Source: Henningerozyma blattae CBS 6284
Lineage: Eukaryota > Ascomycota > Saccharomycetes > Saccharomycetales > Saccharomycetaceae
Direction of reading: 5' to 3'
Length of the DNA: 64,000 bases
Assembly: GCF_000315915.1 (NCBI RefSeq)
Contig: NC_020189.1
Span: 1,054,001 to 1,118,000, forward strand
This document shows, piece by piece, positions 1 to 9,035 of this stretch. A model generated the notes under the pieces. That model was not told the DNA's origin, searched no databases, and was given only the letters and a program-made list of their open reading frames with translations. The translations under genes and the position numbers were made by a program. The number at the start of each line of letters is the position of its first letter. Positions within the stretch are counted from its first letter, which is position 1.

Positions 1-117
1 ACAACACATTGCGTATACACTCTTTACAATTTGCATATTTCTACATTATTTTACCTCTAATTTATTATTATTCTTATTTTGCATTCATCTCCACACAATT
101 TCATATTGTATTAAACA

Positions 118-3100
118 ATGTCTAACAATTATAATCCGTCCAATATAGGATATTTCAATTATTCAGACAATAAAGATAACAACAATAAAACTAATAGAGC
201 TAATTCAAATACTCCTCCACCTTCGTTCCAGGATTTCGATCCTACCAACCCATCCCATAATGTAGATGATTTACAAAGCCCCCTCCAATTGTTAAATGGG
301 GATCATATTGATGAAAAAAAGCCAAATGATGGCACGACAACTAATACTCGTAATATATTCGAAGATATTGAATTAAATAATGAAATCGAGGATTTTAATG
401 ATACAGCATTAGGTCACAATCATTTAGATGATACTGGGACAAGTTATGGCTCCCCCATATCAAATTCATCGACTATTTTAGGCTCACCTGCTTCTCATTT
501 GAAAAATAAATTTAAATTCACTAATAATCATTCCAAAAGTGATAGTAGTGGGAGTAAAAGTAATGATACAAATATTAATAGTAAAAAAAAAAAAAGCAAT
601 ACAAAGAATAAAACTTTGAAATGGGCTAAAAAAAACTTATATGATACTTTTGAAGAATTTAATATGCATCATGATACTACAATTGAAGATGATATGAAGA
701 AAAATAGATCCGCTGAATTAAGATCCATCTATTTCAATTTGTCATTACCCGAGTCTATGCTAGATGAAGAGGGAAACCCTGCCACTATATATCCACGTAA
801 TAAGATTAGGACTACCAAATATACTCCACTTTCTTTTATACCAAAAAACTTAATCTTTCAATTTAAAAATTTCGCCAATATTTATTTCTTATGTTTAATT
901 ATCTTAGGTGCCTTCCAAATTTTTGGTGTTACAAATCCAGGTTTTGCGGCAGTTCCATTGATTGTGATTGTTTGTATTACTGCCATTAAAGACGGGTTCG
1001 AAGATTCAAGAAGAACAGTGTTAGATATGAAAGTAAATAACACCAAGACTCACATTTTCGAAGGTATTACAAATGAAAACGTAAGTGTCGATAATGTTTC
1101 GTGGTGGAGAAAATTTAAAAAGGCTAATACCAGACTATTATTCAAATTTATTAATTGGGTTTCACAATATACTACAGCTGAGGGTAAAAGGAAAAGATTA
1201 GAAAAGAAGTTACAAAGACAAAGGCGTAAAAGGAATCAAATAAATGGAAATTTCCATGGTTCAAGAAGATCATCGATTTCATCCTCATTATCATCAGTCC
1301 GAATTTCAGATGATTTTGATGAAGAAAATGGATTTTACGATTATGATGAGAATGATGGCTCATTTATTTATGATGATACGAATTTTAACATTATTGATAA
1401 ATCATTACCACCAAGACAAGATGTGAAATTTCAAAAAGATTATTGGAAAAATATTAAAGTTGGTGACGTTATTCGTATTCATAATAATGACGAAATACCT
1501 GCTGATGTCGTGTTATTATCAACTTCGGATGTTGATGGGAATTGTTATGTAGAAACTAAGAATTTGGATGGTGAAACGAATTTAAAGATACGCCAAGCTT
1601 TAAAATGTTCCTATAAGATTAAAAACTCTCATGATGTAGCTAGGACAAAATTTTGGATTGAAAGTGAAGGTCCGAATCCAAATCTTTACACTTATCAAGG
1701 TAATTTGAAATGGAATGATTCTATGGAAAATGAAGTTAAAAATGAACCAATTACAATCAATGAAGTTTTGTTAAGAGGTTGCACCTTAAGAAACACAAAA
1801 TGGGCAATGGGTATTGTTGTCTTTACAGGTGATGATACAAAGATTATGTTAAATTCAGGTACCACTCCAACAAAAAAATCAAGAATCTCAAGAGAGTTAA
1901 ACCTAAGTGTTTTAATAAATTTCTTATTACTATTCATCCTTTGTTTTATATCAGGTGTTGTTAATGGTGTAAATTATGACAGACATCCAAGATCAAGAGA
2001 CTTCTTTGAGTTTGGTACAGTGGCTGGTAACGCAGCAACCAATGGGTTTGTTTCTTTTTGGGTTGCAGTCATCCTTTATCAATCCTTAGTTCCCATTTCT
2101 TTGTATATATCCATTGAAATTATCAAGACTGCACAAGCCGCATTTATTTATGGTGATGTATTATTATACAATGCTAAATTAGATTATCCATGTACGCCTA
2201 AATCGTGGAATATATCGGATGATTTAGGTCAAATAGAATACATTTTTTCTGATAAGACAGGGACATTGACCCAGAATATTATGGAATTTAAAAAATGCAC
2301 AATCAATGGTGTATCTTATGGTAGAGCTTATACAGAAGCACTTGCTGGGTTAAGGAAAAGAGAAGGTATTGATGTTGAAACTGAGCAACGTGAAGAAAAA
2401 ATACAAATTGCCCAAGATCGTGAAGTGATGATCAACGAATTAAGGGGTATGTCAGCTAATTCTCAATTTTGGCCTGATGACATTACCTTTGTATCTAAGA
2501 AATTTGTAAGAGATTTGAATGGCCATAGTGGTGATTTCCAACAAAATTGCTGTCAACATTTCTTCTTAGCAATTGCATTATGCCACACAGTATTAACTGA
2601 AGCAAGTAAAACTAATCCAGATAAATTAGAATTGAAAGCACAATCACCAGATGAAGCAGCTTTGGTTGGTACAGCAAGAGATATGGGATTTAGCTTTATC
2701 TCTAAAACAAAACATGGTGTGGTTATTGAACTAATGGGTCAACAGAGAGAATTTGAAATTTTGAACGTTTTAGAATTCAATTCCAGCAGAAAGAGAATGA
2801 GTGTTATAGTTAAGATCCCAGCGCAAGATCCGGACGGAACTCCTACTGCATTATTAATATGTAAAGGTGCTGATTCAGTAATTTTCCAAAGATTATCTAC
2901 TGTAGCTGGCTCAAATGATGAAAAACTGTTAGAAAACACAGCAAAACATTTAGAAGAGTATGCAAAGGAAGGGTTAAGAACATTATGTATCGCACAACGT
3001 GAAATATCTTGGCAGGAATATTTAGATTGGAAAGTTCAATATGATGAGGCAGCGAGTTCGTTAAATAACAGAGAAGAACAAATAGAAATTGCTTCAAATG

Positions 3101-5058
3101 CAATCGAAAAAGATTTAATATTATTGGGTGGTACTGCCATTGAAGATCGTTTACAAGATGGTGTACCAGAATCTATTGAATTATTGGGTAAAGCTGGGAT
3201 TAAATTATGGGTATTAACTGGTGATAAGGTCGAAACTGCAATTAATATCGGCTTTTCATGTAATCTTTTGAACAATGATATGGAATTATTAATCATCAAA
3301 GCTGTGGGCGATTCTAATATAAAGAGAGAATTTGGAGATGAACCATTCGAAATCACAGAGGGCTATATCCGTAAATATTTAAGGGAGAAATTCGGCATGA
3401 ATGGTAGCGTTGATGAACTGGAGATTGCTAAGAAACAACATGATGTACCTAAAGAAAACTACGGTGTTGTTATAGACGGGGAAGCTTTGAAATTAGCATT
3501 AAGTAATGAAGGCATCAAGAGAGAGTTTCTGTTGTTATGTAAAAACTGTAAAGCTGTACTATGTTGTCGTGTTTCTCCATCACAAAAAGCTGCAGTTGTT
3601 AAGTTAGTGAAAAACACGTTAGATGTGATGACCTTGGCTATTGGTGATGGTTCCAATGATGTGGCAATGATTCAAAGTGCTGATGTTGGTGTCGGTATTG
3701 CTGGTGAAGAAGGTCGCCAAGCAGTCATGTGTTCTGATTATGCCATTGGCCAATTCAGATATTTATCAAGACTAATTTTGGTTCATGGACGCTGGTCCTA
3801 TAAGAGATTGAGTGAGATGATTCCTGGCTTTTTTTACAAAAATGTTATTTTCACATTGGCATTGTTCTGGTACGGTATCTACAATGACTTTGATGGGTCG
3901 TATCTATTTGAATATACGTTCTTGACATTTTATAACCTGGCATTTACATCATTACCAATTATTCTGTTGGGTGTATTTGACCAAGACGTTAGTGATACAA
4001 TCTCGATGGTCATGCCGCAATTGTACCGTGTGGGAATATTACGATTAGAATGGAAACAAACCAAGTTTTTGTGGTATATGCTGGATGGATTCTATCAAAG
4101 TGTTATCAGTTTTTTCTTCCCTTATTGTTTATACTACAAGACGATGATTGTCCGTAAGGATGGATTGGGCTTAGACCATCGTTATTATGTTGGTACAATG
4201 ATTACCTGTATCTGTGTTGTCTCTTGTAATTTGTACATTCTCATGCATCAATATCATTGGGATTGGTTCTGTGGTTTATTTTTTTCTCTATCAATTTTAT
4301 TGTTTTTCTTCTGGACAGGTATTTGGACGAGTTCTATTACAAGTGGTGAATTCTTAAAAGGTGGTGCACACGTTTTTAGTAGTGATGTATTCTGGGGAAT
4401 CGTTTTTGTGAGTGTCATGTTTTGTCTATTACCTAGGTTTAGTTATGATACTATACAACGTATATTTTATCCAAAGGATGTGGAGATTGTTAGAGAGATG
4501 TGGAAGCGTGGTGATTTTGACCACTACCCTCAAGGCTATGATCCTACAGACCCTTTAAGACCTCGAATCACCAAACATTTGCACAGTTATGGATATGATT
4601 ACGAAAGTGGCCTCAATAAGGCTTCTCGCCACGGTGGCGGGATTGATATGAATCGGAGTGAGAGTATGGATGGATTCCGTGGAGAAGATATGGATGGTAG
4701 ATTTGAGAGCATAGAAATGGACAGATTGACTCCAGTGGAAAGTCTTCACACAAACGTTCCACTAGATAAGGACCGTAAGGAAAAGCCACCAGGAGGAAGA
4801 AGTGGTATCCAGTTGATGGGGTCCCCGAGAGAAACAGAGGATTTATTGTACAGTGAACGTCTAGGAGGCTATATGGGGACCGACTCACCACTAGGCATTG
4901 GCCACGACGACAAGAAGGACAATAACCGCGTTGATGTTCGTAGTATACATGAAACAACAAGCCTTGAACGAAGCAGAACAATGAAGCTAGGAGATGCATC
5001 TACTAATCCTTTCCTCAATCAGGTAGACGGGGCCGATTTGGCTGATTGGAAAATCTAG
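118..5058 (+). CDS. DNF1/DNF2: P4-type ATPase, aminophospholipid flippase (DNF1/DNF2)
   Basis: This 1646-residue protein is a P4-ATPase that moves phospholipids from the outer to the inner leaflet of plasma and endosomal membranes, normally with a Cdc50-family partner. Seen in the sequence: a long polar N-terminal tail (about residues 1-215), the P4-specific PISL motif in membrane helix 4 (659-662), the DGET actuator loop (484-487), the phosphorylation motif DKTGTLT with the acceptor Asp at 712, the GDGSND hinge near 1176, six further hydrophobic helices, and a C-terminal polar tail with an NPF motif that resembles endocytic signals. Length matches yeast Dnf1/Dnf2 (about 1570-1610 residues). 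A charged, Arg/Lys-rich insert lies before the DGET loop (about 350-430). Its position next to CCA1 matches DNF1 of S. cerevisiae, but the DNF2 copy cannot be excluded. The ATG at 118 is the first in frame. Confidence 0.95.
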   Translation: MSNNYNPSNIGYFNYSDNKDNNNKTNRANSNTPPPSFQDFDPTNPSHNVDDLQSPLQLLNGDHIDEKKPNDGTTTNTRNIFEDIELNNEIEDFNDTALGHNHLDDTGTSYGSPISNSSTILGSPASHLKNKFKFTNNHSKSDSSGSKSNDTNINSKKKKSNTKNKTLKWAKKNLYDTFEEFNMHHDTTIEDDMKKNRSAELRSIYFNLSLPESMLDEEGNPATIYPRNKIRTTKYTPLSFIPKNLIFQFKNFANIYFLCLIILGAFQIFGVTNPGFAAVPLIVIVCITAIKDGFEDSRRTVLDMKVNNTKTHIFEGITNENVSVDNVSWWRKFKKANTRLLFKFINWVSQYTTAEGKRKRLEKKLQRQRRKRNQINGNFHGSRRSSISSSLSSVRISDDFDEENGFYDYDENDGSFIYDDTNFNIIDKSLPPRQDVKFQKDYWKNIKVGDVIRIHNNDEIPADVVLLSTSDVDGNCYVETKNLDGETNLKIRQALKCSYKIKNSHDVARTKFWIESEGPNPNLYTYQGNLKWNDSMENEVKNEPITINEVLLRGCTLRNTKWAMGIVVFTGDDTKIMLNSGTTPTKKSRISRELNLSVLINFLLLFILCFISGVVNGVNYDRHPRSRDFFEFGTVAGNAATNGFVSFWVAVILYQSLVPISLYISIEIIKTAQAAFIYGDVLLYNAKLDYPCTPKSWNISDDLGQIEYIFSDKTGTLTQNIMEFKKCTINGVSYGRAYTEALAGLRKREGIDVETEQREEKIQIAQDREVMINELRGMSANSQFWPDDITFVSKKFVRDLNGHSGDFQQNCCQHFFLAIALCHTVLTEASKTNPDKLELKAQSPDEAALVGTARDMGFSFISKTKHGVVIELMGQQREFEILNVLEFNSSRKRMSVIVKIPAQDPDGTPTALLICKGADSVIFQRLSTVAGSNDEKLLENTAKHLEEYAKEGLRTLCIAQREISWQEYLDWKVQYDEAASSLNNREEQIEIASNAIEKDLILLGGTAIEDRLQDGVPESIELLGKAGIKLWVLTGDKVETAINIGFSCNLLNNDMELLIIKAVGDSNIKREFGDEPFEITEGYIRKYLREKFGMNGSVDELEIAKKQHDVPKENYGVVIDGEALKLALSNEGIKREFLLLCKNCKAVLCCRVSPSQKAAVVKLVKNTLDVMTLAIGDGSNDVAMIQSADVGVGIAGEEGRQAVMCSDYAIGQFRYLSRLILVHGRWSYKRLSEMIPGFFYKNVIFTLALFWYGIYNDFDGSYLFEYTFLTFYNLAFTSLPIILLGVFDQDVSDTISMVMPQLYRVGILRLEWKQTKFLWYMLDGFYQSVISFFFPYCLYYKTMIVRKDGLGLDHRYYVGTMITCICVVSCNLYILMHQYHWDWFCGLFFSLSILLFFFWTGIWTSSITSGEFLKGGAHVFSSDVFWGIVFVSVMFCLLPRFSYDTIQRIFYPKDVEIVREMWKRGDFDHYPQGYDPTDPLRPRITKHLHSYGYDYESGLNKASRHGGGIDMNRSESMDGFRGEDMDGRFESIEMDRLTPVESLHTNVPLDKDRKEKPPGGRSGIQLMGSPRETEDLLYSERLGGYMGTDSPLGIGHDDKKDNNRVDVRSIHETTSLERSRTMKLGDASTNPFLNQVDGADLADWKI

Positions 5059-5953
5059 TCTCTATTATGATATATACTTGGGTAAATATTTCTACTTTCA
5101 TGACATACTTGCTTTAGGGATCTTTCTATATTTGTGGTGTACTATATTAGAATTTTGCTTTCTCATCCGACCACCTATGGATAAGGTTGGTCGAAAGTAC
5201 TCGGTGTTTGTAAAATATATGTAACTGTTGTTTATAGACCTATATTATAACCTCCTCTGTACATTTTTTTTTATATTAAAATCATATAAACACACATAAT
5301 GGTCTCATCGCCAAAATTTGTTCGTAACACAAAGCTTGCCACCAATATGTGAAAATTTAAACGATCAAATAGCACATGCCCAAATACAGCAAGCATGTGA
5401 GTACCTGCATTTAATACAAAAAAAACCATAGGGGTAATATTAAGGTGTCACATATAGGGATAAATAAGGGAAAAAATGACTCTACGTATGAATAACGCTC
5501 TATATTCATGTGCTAGGTTATATATGATCAAGGTTAGAAGTTTAAGATGACTATGGAGATTTTAATCCTTTAGGCTTTATGAAAATATTTTTATCATTAA
5601 TAATTTTTAAGGAGTTACAGTTCAGGAGATTAAAAACGACTAGAAAAACTATTTACAGGGAGCTGATACAATATTTTTGGTCTTGTTTTGATTCATGTGA
5701 TAAAATAAAGGGTATGAATAAATAGGCCGTGAACAATATAAAACAAAGGTATTTTAGGGGTACTAACACTCCTTTGTCTTAATTTGAAAAAAAAATATTA
5801 AAAAAAAATATTTCAAGTGTATAAAAAGGTGACCAATATTTTCACAATTTGCATTAAAACTTATAGGGAAGCTTTATTCTTTATTTTTTCTTTGTTTGAT
5901 TCTCAATAGTCCATTAACAATCATCTGAAACAACCAAAAAAAAAATTAAAATA
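5059..5953. other. Intergenic, DNF1/2 3' flank and promoter of the small wall protein
   Basis: No coding region is visible here. A T-rich 3' flank follows DNF. The last 130 bases before 5954 have a TATA-like TATAAAAAG at 5820 and an A-rich leader. In S. cerevisiae BCK2 lies between DNF1 and CCA1; nothing resembling it is seen in this window. Confidence 0.6.
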
Positions 5954-6313
5954 ATGCAATTAAAATTCACTTCAATCGCCTTTTTGACATTGTTTGCTAC
6001 ATCCTCATTAGCTCAAACTAACGTTGTAACCACCAATGAAACAGCTGTTACCTCTGTCACTACAGAAGGAACAACTTCTGTAACTTCATTTACTACTGAA
6101 ACAATGAATTTTAATTCTACCAGCATGCCAAATACTGGTATCGAAAGTAATACCACTTCTACTGGTTTACCACCACACAGTAATGCTTCAAATACCACAA
6201 GCTCTGTGCTTCCACCTGTGATTTCAACCGCAAGTGCAAATATGGCACACAACAATTTATATAACGTAGGTTTTGCTGGTTTAGCTGCTGGTATTGCTTT
6301 CTACTTTTTATAA
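5954..6313 (+). CDS. Small Ser/Thr-rich GPI-type cell-wall or membrane protein
   Basis: A 119-residue secreted protein of unknown specific role. Residues 1-20 form a typical signal peptide ending in SLA before Gln21. The middle is almost wholly Thr, Ser and Asn with at least five N-glycosylation sequons, so it is probably heavily mannosylated. The C-terminus is hydrophobic (about 101-119) and preceded by small residues and Asn (SANMAHNN), the layout of a GPI-attachment signal. I infer a GPI-anchored wall or plasma-membrane mannoprotein. Such short, low-complexity proteins diverge fast and I do not recognise a named orthologue. It is the only gene between DNF and CCA1, where BCK2 would be expected. 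The ATG sits after an A-rich leader with a TATA-like element about 130 bases upstream. Confidence 0.8.
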   Translation: MQLKFTSIAFLTLFATSSLAQTNVVTTNETAVTSVTTEGTTSVTSFTTETMNFNSTSMPNTGIESNTTSTGLPPHSNASNTTSSVLPPVISTASANMAHNNLYNVGFAGLAAGIAFYFL

Positions 6314-6895
6314 TTAAAATTAAAATTTATAGAGTATATACAAGAAATAAAATAAAGCCAACACTTATAATTATAAATTTTTTTATTCTAATTTATCTCT
6401 TGAATAGAATAGTATTAAAGAAGGTAAATTATTTGGTGTATGATACAGAAAAATATATTCATATGAGTATATTAGTAATATATCTCTTCCTATTTTTATT
6501 TAAAAACTGCTTTGTTTTATAATTTTTACTATATATTGTTTTCGTTTCATAAACAAGTTAATGATTTTTAAAATATCGATATAATTAATGACTATATTAG
6601 TATCTTGAATAATATAAAAAAAATCAAATATTTCAATTTGTATACAAACTCGTAAATCCAGATAGATATTTTCAGGTTAACTAATGTGTTGTACCAAAAC
6701 CAAATAAAGGCCTAAAACTTGCCGTATATGCTATATGTATTAAAATATTTTATATTATGTGAATAGCTCAGTTAATCAATTTGGGGTAAATCTCATTTTA
6801 TTATATAAAAAATAAAATTATAAGATATTAAATAGTTACATACTTGTAAGCATTCCGCATTACAGTTTATTGTGGTACTTATTGTGATGGAATAT
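6314..6895. other. AT-rich intergenic stretch
   Basis: Nothing coding is seen. It is extremely AT-rich 3' flank of the small wall-protein gene and leads into LTR-derived sequence from 6896. Confidence 0.6.
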
Positions 6896-7016
6896 TACTG
6901 GAATAGAAGAGAGGCTGACATTATTAAAAATGAATTTTGATGTAATTTTGGATTACTTCTTTTACATACTCTATAAACATCTATATTCATTTACAAAAAT
7001 GCTCTTTATATGGTAA
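6896..7016 (-). mobile_element. Truncated LTR remnant, opposite orientation to the next LTR
   Basis: This stretch starts TACTGGAATAG and then aligns clearly with the reverse complement of the 3' part of the solo LTR at 7022-7224 and with the minus-strand LTR at 33984-34200. The shared words include AAGAGAG, GACATT, GATGTA and GATTACTT in the same order. A related block lies at 34227-34345. It is therefore an old, partial LTR of the same family. The intact LTR at 7022 lies 5 bases downstream, which suggests nested insertion. The right boundary is set by that insertion and the left boundary by the TACTGG end. Confidence 0.6.
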
Positions 7017-7021
7017 GTTAA

Positions 7022-7224
7022 TGCTGGAATATGAGTATATTATTTTCTATTAAGTGGTAAAATACTTTTATCACGTGACTTATTGTTTAAAATGTGTTTT
7101 TCTTTTTATATTTAAGAAATATATTCATTTTAACTATATTATTTACTATATATGTCTAAATAAAGTGATTGTCTTTACATCTTAAACACTGTATAACAAT
7201 GTCTAACGCTCTTGAATCCCAGTA
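7022..7224 (+). mobile_element. Solo LTR, family A, with 5-bp target duplication GTTAA
   Basis: A 203-bp element begins TGCTGGAATA and ends AATCCCAGTA. It is flanked by the direct repeat GTTAA at 7017-7021 and 7225-7229, the 5-bp duplication made by Ty-type integrases. The copy at 33984-34200, on the other strand, begins TGTTGGAATA, the same start as Ty1 and Ty2 LTRs, and has its own different duplication, which confirms both ends. No internal region is present, so this is a solo LTR left by LTR-LTR recombination. It lies 246 bp upstream of tRNA-Ala and in the same orientation, as for Ty1-like elements that target Pol III genes. The 3' end reads CAGTA rather than the usual CA. Confidence 0.88.
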
Positions 7225-7469
7225 GTTAAAACAAGTTCCATTCATAAATGTTCCTTAAGGTTAAAGAACATTTCCCTTTTTTAACAAATACCTTAATTAT
7301 GAACCAAACCAGGCATGTGAAAATTAAACACTTAATAAAAATACCTTTTTACGAAATAAATAAAAAATAATAATATTATTTTCCAATAAATATATATTTT
7401 GAAAAGTATAGGATCAAATTATATAATTTTTACTTTAAAAATCTTACTTATTCCAGAAAGATCAGAAAT

Positions 7470-7542
7470 GGGCGTGTGGCGTAGTTGGTAGCGCGCTTCC
7501 CTTGCAAGGAAGAGGTCTCTGGTTCGATTCCTGACTCGTCCA
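7470..7542 (+). tRNA. tRNA-Ala (anticodon TGC)
   Basis: A 73-nt cloverleaf without an intron. The anticodon stem CTTCC/GGAAG holds the loop CTTGCAA with anticodon TGC. The A box (TGGCGTAGTTGG) and B box (GGTTCGATTCC) are intact, and a T5 Pol III terminator follows at about 7547-7551. It closely matches yeast tRNA-Ala(UGC). Two U-U mismatches are visible, one in the acceptor stem (sixth pair) and one in the T stem (third pair). The gene may therefore be slightly degenerate, although the promoter elements and anticodon are sound. Confidence 0.93.
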
Positions 7543-7592
7543 AATTTCTTTTTGCTGAAAAGTTGAATGCCACGTGATGTAAAATACTTAAA

Positions 7593-8033
7593 TGTAGGGT
7601 TTACTACAGTGAATATTAGATTCAGCGGGTATAAACTGTTACCCGGAGTGTCACTTATTAGGATGTAACGATCAATAACTTCTTATTGGTCCGGTATATA
7701 ACTATTGATCTATTTTACTTCACTAGTTAATCACTTGTTTGTTGTTCCTCTTGAACATCAAGAAGATCCTTCGTCGACCTATAGTCGCCTCTTATATACC
7801 TTTACCCATTGGTAGCCCAACCAATACATCCCGAACTGATTAGCTCCCAGTTCTCTCCATTATTCCTGGACTCCCATTTGCAACCGTTCGTCCACTACTA
7901 TGGTAAGTAGACACCTAGGCTATAGCCCCTTGTCACCTTTTAATAACGACACGTAGCTAATACATTTGTTACAGTGCGCTCCACGAGTCACGTGATCACC
8001 TCAAGCCCATGCGAAGACTTGGTAATCCCTACA
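7593..8033. mobile_element. Solo LTR, family B, with 5-bp target duplication TTAAA
   Basis: A 441-bp element has perfect short terminal inverted repeats: it begins TGTAGGG and ends CCCTACA, so it follows the TG...CA rule. It is flanked by TTAAA at 7588-7592 and 8034-8038, an exact 5-bp target duplication. Its base composition is much richer in G+C than the flanks. It is unrelated by eye to family A. It contains two TATATA-like elements (about 7693 and 7794) that suggest transcription on the plus strand, but the orientation is not proven. It sits 50 bp downstream of tRNA-Ala. The clean ends and intact duplication suggest a fairly recent insertion. Confidence 0.9.
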
Positions 8034-8038
8034 TTAAA

Positions 8039-9035
8039 ATGATTTAATTCTAAATAATAATTACAGTAATAAGTATAAATAATTTATTATTTTTTATAAT
8101 AATATTTCTGATCAACTTAGCTATCCTTAAACACTATAACACATATGAACTACTCATCTGCTGTAGTTCTTATGTTTCGTTAGATATTCAGACTTTGAAA
8201 TTCCATTTCTTAGAAATAGAAAATAAGACTGTTACAGCAACACTAAATGGAAACACTTCCTACAGAATAGATAACTATGAAGGATCTTTTGATAATATGC
8301 TAGGATTACTCTAGTGCTTTGTAGAACTATTATTTATTTGTTCAAACATTTATATATGAAAAGTTCAGAATTGTAAACCTATTGCTTACATATACTATAT
8401 ACTTTCAGTCGTGACTTGTTCTGTTAATCCAAGCAGAAGTCGTATATAATATGGGTATCATCAATTTTCCCTCTTCTATTCAGAAAAATTTAACCATCTT
8501 TGTTTGTAATTAAAATATATATCCAAAGATGATTAAGAAGTTTTTATAGAGTAGTAGATTATTAGAACCTTCGTCTCCAATCCAGATTTGGTTAACATAC
8601 TCAAAAATAATCTATTATTGAGTATTAGTTGAGTAGCAATTTCTATATCCTAAGAACTTCAAAGGAGTGTATGCATTATTCTTCATATTCCAGGACTGTT
8701 GGACAGAAATGATTAAGGTTATGTCTCCTATTTGCAACATTTGTTTTATATTATCCTTAATCATAACATTTGAAACTTTTTTCATTCAGAGATTTATGAA
8801 CATAAGCTATTATTAATACTTTTTACTTAGAAGCAACCGAATACGAAAGGCTTCATTTTACTTAAAATAAATATCATTCTCACTTTCTTTAACCTTCCAA
8901 ATTTTTTCCCTTTTAGAAAAGTTGTCAAAATTAAAGGTAAAAAATATTAAATATAAATTCAATTTATCTAGAGTCGCTGAGTATAGCGTCAATATATGCA
9001 TATACATTTCAATGTGTGGTATTAATTAAAAATAT
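8039..9035. other. Gene-free kilobase between LTR B and CCA1
   Basis: I see no open reading frame or RNA gene. The sequence is AT-rich with many stops on both strands. The last part is the 3' flank of CCA1, which is transcribed on the minus strand. Confidence 0.6.

Noticed and set aside
4613..4999. Antisense frame of 128 codons within DNF
   Set aside because: It is a shadow of the conserved sense coding frame; it lacks any family feature.
7565..7582. CACGTGAT as a centromere CDEI element
   Set aside because: No AT-rich 80-90 bp block with a CDEIII (TTCCGAA core) is attached; the adjacent sequence is a tRNA gene.
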